Assembly: GCA_965201155.1 (NCBI GenBank)
Contig: OZ241752.1
Location: 1,736,001-1,800,000 of the forward strand
From: JANQOH01 sp965201155
GTDB taxonomy: Bacteria; Pseudomonadota; Alphaproteobacteria; UBA7887
Length of the DNA stretch: 64,000 nt
Reading direction: 5' to 3'
This document shows, in pieces, positions 59,140 to 64,000 of this stretch (positions within the stretch are counted from its first letter, which is position 1; every line of letters begins with the position of its first letter). The position numbers were made by a program, and so were the translations under genes. Below the pieces are notes generated by a model, which did not search any database, was not told the DNA's origin, and saw nothing but the letters and a program-made list of their open reading frames with translations.

Positions 59140-59904
59140 ATGGATCTTGGATTGTCGGGCAAGCGCGCGCTTGTCACCGGCGGCACGCGCGGTATCGGGC
59201 GGGCCATTGCGGAATATCTGGCAGCGGACGGTTGTGCGGTAGGGATATGTGCGCGCGGGGAAGCGGCGCTGGCGCCGACGCTGGAGGCGCTGAAGACGCG
59301 CGGCGCGGCGGCGGTTCGCGGAGCGGCGCTGGATGTTCGGGACCGGGGGAGCCTTGCGGCGTGGATTGACGACTCGGCGGCGGCGTTCGGGGGTGTAGAT
59401 ATTCTCATCGTCAATGTTTCGGGGTTTGGCGTCACCAGCGATGAAGCCGGTTGGCGCGACGCATTCGAAATCGACATGCTGGCGAGTTTCAACACGGTGA
59501 CGGCGGCGCGTCCGCATCTCGAGCGTTCGGACGCCGGCGCGGTGGTGGCGATTTCCAGCATTGCGGCGATCGAGTTCTTTGGCGGCGCGCGCCCCTATAA
59601 TGCGCTGAAGGCAGCGCTGATCACCTATATTTCGAACCTTGCGAACGAGTTGGCGCCGAAAGGCGTGCGCGCAAATTCGGTGTCGCCAGGCACGATCTAT
59701 TTTGAGGGCGGGGTTTGGCATGACCGTCAACTGAATGCGCCGGAAGTGTATGAGGGGGCGTTGGCGGCCAATCCGATGGGGCGCATGGGCGGCCCGGATG
59801 AAGTGGCGCGAGCGGCGGTGTTTCTGGCGAGCCCGGCGGCGAGCTTCATCACCGGGACCAATTTGATTGTTGATGGCGGCTTGACCCGGCGCGTCCAGTT
59901 CTGA
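59140..59904 (+). CDS. SDR-family oxidoreductase (FabG-like)
   Basis: A 254-residue short-chain dehydrogenase: VTGGTRGIGRAIAEYLA for NAD(P) binding, NVSGFGV in place of the usual NNAG region, VAISSIAAIEFFGGARPYNALKAAL with Ser-Tyr-x3-Lys, and GTNLIVDGGLTRRVQF at the end. GGGGAGAGCGAGA precedes the ATG. It is divergent from the CurA-type gene and convergent with lnt. Substrate unknown. Confidence 0.92.
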   Translation: MDLGLSGKRALVTGGTRGIGRAIAEYLAADGCAVGICARGEAALAPTLEALKTRGAAAVRGAALDVRDRGSLAAWIDDSAAAFGGVDILIVNVSGFGVTSDEAGWRDAFEIDMLASFNTVTAARPHLERSDAGAVVAISSIAAIEFFGGARPYNALKAALITYISNLANELAPKGVRANSVSPGTIYFEGGVWHDRQLNAPEVYEGALAANPMGRMGGPDEVARAAVFLASPAASFITGTNLIVDGGLTRRVQF

Positions 59905-59918
59905 GCGGCCAGCCGCGT

Positions 59919-61502
59919 TCACGGTGCGGTTTTCCGGCGGCGGCTGACGAGGAACAGTACGAGGCCGCCGGCGAGGAAAATGAGGGTCGGGAGGTTTCCG
60001 GCGCGCGCGAACAGGGGCGGATTCGGGCGGGGCGGCGGCAGTGCGGCATCAATGATTGCGGCGTTGCCGAGGGTAGTCTTGGCGGTGACGCGGCCCCATG
60101 CGTCGATCACACCGCTGATACCGGTATTGGCGACGCGCACCAGGGGGATTCCCTCTTCGATGGCGCGCAGCCGGGTTTGTTCAAAATGCTGATAGGGACC
60201 GGAGCTGATGCCGTACCAAGCATCGTTGGTGATGTTCAGCATCCATTGCGGGCGTCTTGCAGGGTCAATGACGTCGCCCGGGAAAATGGCTTCATAACAG
60301 ATCAAGGGACTAAAGGGCGGGGCGCCTGGGATGGCGAGGGTTTGCGGGCCCGGTCCGCGGGAAAAATCGGTGTCTCCCGGCACCAGCCGAAGGGCGAAAA
60401 GGAGTTTGCGCAGCGGCGCGTATTCGCCGAAGGGGACGAGGTGGAACTTGTCATAGACGGCGGTGATGCGTCCCGCGTCGTCCATGGCCTGCATGCTGTT
60501 CCAGACGCGACGGGCGCCGTCCGGCGCGCGGTCGATGCGCAACGCGCCGGCGATGAGGCCGCCATTGGGCGGGACGCTCCGGAGGACCAGCGAGCGTTCA
60601 TCGAATCGGTAGGACAGGTCGTAGGGGCTGGCGGTTTCCGGCCATATGACGATATCGGGCGGGGTTTCTGCGTGTGCGGTGGAGAGGGCGGCGTGGCGCT
60701 GGAATTGTTCGGTGATGCGGTTTTTTTGCCATTTGTGCGGCTGGGCGATGTTGGCCTGAACCAGTCGCAGGTGCGTTGCGGCGGACGGGTTTGCGTCTGA
60801 CCGCGGGAGGATGATGAGGCCGGCGGCGGCGTTGGCGGCGAGCAGTGCGAGGGCCGCTGTCGGTGCCAGCCATGCGCGGGTGCTGCCGGGTGCGGGGCCT
60901 GGCAGCAATGTCACCGGGGCGGCGCAGATGAAGATGGTGAGCGCGCCCAGGCCGTAGGCGCCGGCGATTGCGGCGAATTGCGCCATTGCGGGCCATGGTG
61001 TCCAGACATAGCCGGCGAGGTTCCACGGGAAACCACCGAAAATGAGAGTGCCGCGCAGCCATTCGCCAAGGCCCCACAGGCAGGCGAAGGTGACGGGCCG
61101 CCATGCGCTGTGCGGTGACAGGGCGCGGTAGGCGGCGCAGGCGGCCGCGAGGAACGGCGCGCAGAACAGGCCGGCCAGGGCGAGCACGGCGAAGGGGGCA
61201 GCCCATGGAGCGAAGCCGGCGACGGAGAACGCTATTCCGACCCAATACAGTCCGGCGAGAAAGTGGCCCATGCCGAACGCCATACTGACAGTGAAGGCGT
61301 GGCGCGGGGTAGGTGCGGCCTCGACGAGGATAAGGAGCCCAATGACGCCAAGGGCGAGCGCCGGGACGAAGTGGACCGGTGCGAATGCGAGGGTGGCTGC
61401 AGCGCCCAGCGCTGCGGCGAAAGCATGGCGCCGCCAGCCGCGCAATTCGGCGATGGCGCGCGTCGTGGCGTTGAGGCGCCGGACGATGGGGCGTTGCGTC
61501 AT
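59919..61502 (-). CDS. lnt: Lnt, apolipoprotein N-acyltransferase
   Basis: Adds the third acyl chain to the N-terminal cysteine of lipoproteins at the inner membrane. The 527-residue protein has five to six N-terminal helices and a C-terminal helix around a nitrilase domain. The catalytic triad is visible: Glu in IVIWPETASPYDL, Lys in AVYDKFHLVPFGEYAPL, Cys in SPLICYEAIFPGDV. It follows corC in the conserved miaB-phoH-ybeY-corC-lnt order, 20 bp downstream. Confidence 0.96.
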   Translation of the reverse strand: MTQRPIVRRLNATTRAIAELRGWRRHAFAAALGAAATLAFAPVHFVPALALGVIGLLILVEAAPTPRHAFTVSMAFGMGHFLAGLYWVGIAFSVAGFAPWAAPFAVLALAGLFCAPFLAAACAAYRALSPHSAWRPVTFACLWGLGEWLRGTLIFGGFPWNLAGYVWTPWPAMAQFAAIAGAYGLGALTIFICAAPVTLLPGPAPGSTRAWLAPTAALALLAANAAAGLIILPRSDANPSAATHLRLVQANIAQPHKWQKNRITEQFQRHAALSTAHAETPPDIVIWPETASPYDLSYRFDERSLVLRSVPPNGGLIAGALRIDRAPDGARRVWNSMQAMDDAGRITAVYDKFHLVPFGEYAPLRKLLFALRLVPGDTDFSRGPGPQTLAIPGAPPFSPLICYEAIFPGDVIDPARRPQWMLNITNDAWYGISSGPYQHFEQTRLRAIEEGIPLVRVANTGISGVIDAWGRVTAKTTLGNAAIIDAALPPPRPNPPLFARAGNLPTLIFLAGGLVLFLVSRRRKTAP

Positions 61503-61522
61503 ACGGTAGAGGAGCGGGCGTC

Positions 61523-62449
61523 TCAGGGTGCGGCCGGTGTTTCCGGGGGTGCGTGTTCGGCGCCGGCGGGCCAGATGCGGACGCGGCGAATCCGTCGGGG
61601 ATCGGCTTCGAGGATTTCGAAAGCGAGTCCGTATTGGTGGCGGATGACTTCGCCGGCCTGGGGTACTCGCTCCGCGAGGGCGAAGATCAGCCCGCCGATG
61701 GTGTCGATCTGCTCGTCGCGTTCGGCGGGCAGGAGGTCGACGGCGAGGCGTTGTTCGAGGGATTCGACGGACAGGCGAGCGGGGGCGTCGAGGGCGCCAT
61801 CGGGGCGTTCCGAGAGGACGGGTGGGGTGCTGCGGTCATGCTCGTCCTCGATTTCGCCGACGATTTCCTCGACGAGGTCTTCGATGGTGACGAGGCCGTC
61901 CACGCCGCCATGTTCATCCACGACGAGCGCCATGTGACGTTTGGTGGCGCGCATTTCGAGCAACAGCGTGTGGACGGGTTTTGATCCCGGAATGAAGGGG
62001 ACGGTTCGTTTGACGGCGTCGATGTTGAAGGTCTTGTCGCTCTTCCAGTAGGTGAGCAGGTCGCGGACGTGGACCATACCAACGATTTCGTCGAGTGATT
62101 CCTGGAAGACGGGGAGGCGGGAATGGCCTTCCCGGGCCATGACGGCGATGATTCCGGCGAGTTCTGCGGAGGCCGGAACAGCGACGATATCGGCGCGCGG
62201 CACCATGACGTCCTCGACGCGTTTTTCTCCGAAGCTGAGGAGGTTGCGCAGCATTGTGCGCTCCTGCGCGTCGTCGGCGGTATTGGCTTCGGGGTGTTCG
62301 TCGATCAGTTCCTCGACCGATTCGCGCAGTGAGGCGATGCGGTCGCCGGAGCCGGTGAGTGAGCGCAGCCATTCGGTGAGGCCGGTAAGCAATGGCTTGT
62401 CGTCGCGCGTGGTCTTGCCGCCGATTCTGTTTTCGCCGGCTCGGGTCAT
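61523..62449 (-). CDS. CorC/HlyC-type CBS-domain transporter-associated protein
   Basis: A 308-residue cytoplasmic protein with two CBS domains (about 75-200; RVEDVMVPRADIVAVPASAE, then REGHSRLPVFQESLDEIVGM) followed by the CorC_HlyC C-terminal domain (RLSVESLEQRLAVDLL, TIGGLIFALAERVPQAGEV). It lacks the N-terminal membrane DUF21 domain, as in E. coli CorC/YbeX. Linked to magnesium/cobalt handling and to YbeY-related ribosome functions. Its ATG overlaps the ybeY stop. Confidence 0.94.
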   Translation of the reverse strand: MTRAGENRIGGKTTRDDKPLLTGLTEWLRSLTGSGDRIASLRESVEELIDEHPEANTADDAQERTMLRNLLSFGEKRVEDVMVPRADIVAVPASAELAGIIAVMAREGHSRLPVFQESLDEIVGMVHVRDLLTYWKSDKTFNIDAVKRTVPFIPGSKPVHTLLLEMRATKRHMALVVDEHGGVDGLVTIEDLVEEIVGEIEDEHDRSTPPVLSERPDGALDAPARLSVESLEQRLAVDLLPAERDEQIDTIGGLIFALAERVPQAGEVIRHQYGLAFEILEADPRRIRRVRIWPAGAEHAPPETPAAP

Positions 62450-62925
62450 GGTCTTGTCCGCCAGGGGTCAGGGATGCCGAGGGATTGGAGGGCGCGGGTT
62501 TCGAGGGATTGCATGTGTTCGGCTTCGCGGTCTTCGCGATGGTCGTGGCCGAGCAGGTGGAGCGTGCCGTGCACGATGAGGTGGCACATATGGTGGGAGA
62601 GCGGGAGGTTGGCGTTGTGTGCTTCGTTCTGCACGGTTTCGCGGGCGAGGACTATGTCGCCGAACAGGCGGGGCGCGCCGGGGGGCGCCGCGGCGGGGAA
62701 GGCGAGCACGTTGGTGGGTCCCGGGCGTCCCCGGTAGCGTTGATTGAGGGCGGCCGCGGTCCGGTTGCCGGTGAGCAGGATGCTGAGCTCGCCGTCTGCG
62801 CGGGGTTCGGCGAGGGCGAGGGCGGCAGCGGCGGCGCGACGGCAGTGCGGGGCTGCGTCGGGCAGGCTGCGGCGCCATTGGGGGTCGTCTATGGTCACCT
62901 CGATATTGGGTATTGCGCCGCTCAC
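62446..62925 (-). CDS. ybeY: YbeY, endoribonuclease / rRNA maturation factor
   Basis: Metal-dependent RNase for 16S rRNA 3' end maturation and ribosome quality control. The 159-residue protein carries the zinc motif HLIVHGTLHLLGHDHREDREAEHM in split form (three His spaced H-x3-H-x5-H) plus LNQRYRGRPGPTNVLAFP. Overlaps of 4 bp with phoH upstream and corC downstream mark a tight operon. Confidence 0.95.
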   Translation of the reverse strand: MSGAIPNIEVTIDDPQWRRSLPDAAPHCRRAAAAALALAEPRADGELSILLTGNRTAAALNQRYRGRPGPTNVLAFPAAAPPGAPRLFGDIVLARETVQNEAHNANLPLSHHMCHLIVHGTLHLLGHDHREDREAEHMQSLETRALQSLGIPDPWRTRP

Positions 62926-63935
62926 AGGTTTGCTGCGGCGCGCCCCGACCGCGCGTCGCGGTCCTGGTAGGCGCCGACGATGCGAGTGACGAGGTCGTGG
63001 CGCACGACGTCGGCGCCGGAGAATCGGACGACGCGGACGCCTTCGAGTCCCTCGGTGACGGTGAGCGCGTCGTCGAGGCCTGATCGGGTATTTGCGGGCA
63101 GGTCCACTTGTGTGGGGTCTCCGGTTACGGCCATGCGGGCGTTTTCACCGATGCGGGTGAGGAACATTTTCATTTGCACCGATGTGGTGTTTTGTCCTTC
63201 GTCGAGGATGACGAAGGCGTTGGAGAGGGTTCTTCCGCGCATGAAGGCGAGGGGGGCGATTTCGATCTGGCCTCCTTGCAGGCGGTCCATCATGCGGTCA
63301 GCGGGCATCATGTCGTGGAGAGCGTCGTAAAGGGGACGGAAGTAGGGGTCCACCTTTTCCTGCACGTCGCCAGGAAGGAAGCCAAGCCGTTCGCCGGATT
63401 CGACGGCGGGGCGCGAGAGGATGATGCGTTCGATCTGCCCGGCGGCGAGCATGGAGACGGCGGCGGCGACGGCGAGGTAGGTCTTGCCGGTTCCTGCGGG
63501 TCCGATGCCGAAGACGAGATCGTTGCTGCGGAGGGCGCGGACATAGGCGGTCTGGGCGGGCGAGCGCGGTGAGATGCGTCGTTTCCATGTGGTGACGACA
63601 GTGTCGTCGGCGATCAGCGGTGCGACGGCGCGGTCGGGGCTGCTGCCCTGGGCCATGCGCAGGGCGGCGTCGACTTCCTGGGGGCCGACGGCGGCGCCGC
63701 GTTTGAGCATGTCGTAGAGGGTTGTGAGGACGGCGCGGGCGCGTTCGGCATCGCCGGTGCGTCCGGTTATGGCGATGCGGTTGCCGCGGCAGGCGGTCCA
63801 GACGCCGAGTTTCTGTTCGATGCGGGCGAGGTTGCGGTCGTGTTCGCCGAACAGTGCGCCGAGCAGGGCATTGTCGTCGAAGTTGAGATAGAGCGGCGGT
63901 GCGGCGCCGCGCGCGGATTCGCGGCTGCGGTTCAA
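62922..63935 (-). CDS. phoH: PhoH-like ATPase (YbeZ)
   Basis: A 337-residue PhoH-family P-loop ATPase that partners YbeY. Walker A GPAGTGKTYLAVAAA, IILSRPAVESGERLGFLPGD, Walker B AFVILDEGQNTT and VTGDPTQVDLP are clear. The start codon appears to be TTG at 63935, overlapping the upstream stop (TTGA), with AGGAG 8 nt before it. An N-terminal KH-like region (about 30-70) precedes the ATPase. Confidence 0.95.
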   Translation of the reverse strand: MNRSRESARGAAPPLYLNFDDNALLGALFGEHDRNLARIEQKLGVWTACRGNRIAITGRTGDAERARAVLTTLYDMLKRGAAVGPQEVDAALRMAQGSSPDRAVAPLIADDTVVTTWKRRISPRSPAQTAYVRALRSNDLVFGIGPAGTGKTYLAVAAAVSMLAAGQIERIILSRPAVESGERLGFLPGDVQEKVDPYFRPLYDALHDMMPADRMMDRLQGGQIEIAPLAFMRGRTLSNAFVILDEGQNTTSVQMKMFLTRIGENARMAVTGDPTQVDLPANTRSGLDDALTVTEGLEGVRVVRFSGADVVRHDLVTRIVGAYQDRDARSGRAAANL

Positions 63936-64000
63936 TCCGGCGCTCCTACCACGGTTCCTGACAAGCTGTTGGGGCCGCTGGCCATGATACGGGTTTGAGC
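63932..64000 (-). CDS. miaB: C-terminal end of upstream gene, probably MiaB
   Basis: The last 22 codons before a TGA that overlaps the phoH start read AQTRIMASGPNSLSGTVVGA and two more residues. GPNSLSG resembles the end of the TRAM domain of the tRNA methylthiotransferase MiaB, and miaB precedes phoH in many alphaproteobacteria. Only this piece is visible, so the name rests mainly on gene order. Confidence 0.5.
   Translation of the reverse strand, partial: AQTRIMASGPNSLSGTVVGAPD

Noticed and set aside
1..64000. tRNA, rRNA, CRISPR arrays, IS elements or a replication origin
   Set aside because: No cloverleaf-like tRNA sequence, rRNA segment, regular spacer array or transposase was recognised by eye; tRNAscan-SE and an IS search would be decisive.

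Overview
The window is GC-rich chromosomal DNA of an alphaproteobacterium, probably near the Rhodospirillales; I do not name a genus. The evidence is the about 1600-residue NAD-glutamate dehydrogenase, the DUF1192 / quinone oxidoreductase / TrcR (DUF1013) group, the miaB-phoH-ybeY-corC-lnt order, a B12-dependent ribonucleotide reductase, an alphaproteobacterial SOS box (GTTC-N7-GTTC), and a small RNA locus with the hallmarks of the alpha-r8 (MmgR/suhB) family. Coding density is high, and many neighbours overlap by 1-27 bp.

Layout. 1-4262: accB (cut by the left edge) and aroQ, a fused thiS-thiG, CtpA protease and a DsbA-like thiol oxidoreductase. 4410-4536: small RNA gene with promoter, conserved UUUCCUCCCU motif and terminator. 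4638-16 kb: carbonic anhydrase, giant NAD-GDH, panB, an LLM flavin oxidoreductase, trxB-lysR and aspS. 16-19.2 kb: class II ribonucleotide reductase behind a tandem pair of NrdR-like boxes. 19.3-20.6 kb: an AT-richer accessory patch with an SOS-type promoter, two divergent copies of an intergenic repeat and a small membrane/coiled-coil protein with 25-residue repeats. 20.6-25.8 kb: ppk2 and a zinc-uptake type operon (ZrgA-like His-rich protein, ABC ATPase, FtsX-type permease, DUF3299). 25.8-28.5 kb: a porin facing a gutted inverted copy of a porin around a shared terminator. 28.5-33.4 kb: a GST / phytanoyl-CoA dioxygenase-like / FAH-type hydratase operon headed by two tandem tyrosine recombinases.

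33.7-38.3 kb: cobS and cobC (cobalamin synthesis) with a TRAP transporter. 38.4-45.5 kb: SDR, DUF1192, quinone oxidoreductase, trcR, a four-gene Liv-type ABC transporter without a binding protein, and an enoyl-CoA hydratase. 45.5-48.1 kb: PLP homeostasis protein, TenI/ThiE-like protein and another porin. 48.4-54.5 kb: a likely sugar-acid cluster (UxaA-type dehydratase, aminotransferase, DASS carboxylate transporter, cupin, mandelate-racemase-family enzyme). 54.5-56.3 kb: an OLD/PARIS-like AAA ATPase plus TOPRIM-type DUF3226 pair, the second gene apparently frameshifted. 56.3-59.9 kb: acyl-CoA carboxylase beta subunit, a zinc-free MDR oxidoreductase and an SDR. 59.9-64 kb: lnt, corC, ybeY, phoH and the end of probable miaB.

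The best candidates for something not yet described are the SOS-box/repeat/coiled-coil patch at 19.3-20.4 kb, the inverted porin duplication at 26.07-28.45 kb and the ATPase-TOPRIM pair at 54.6-56.3 kb. All assignments come from reading motifs and context; no database search was run.
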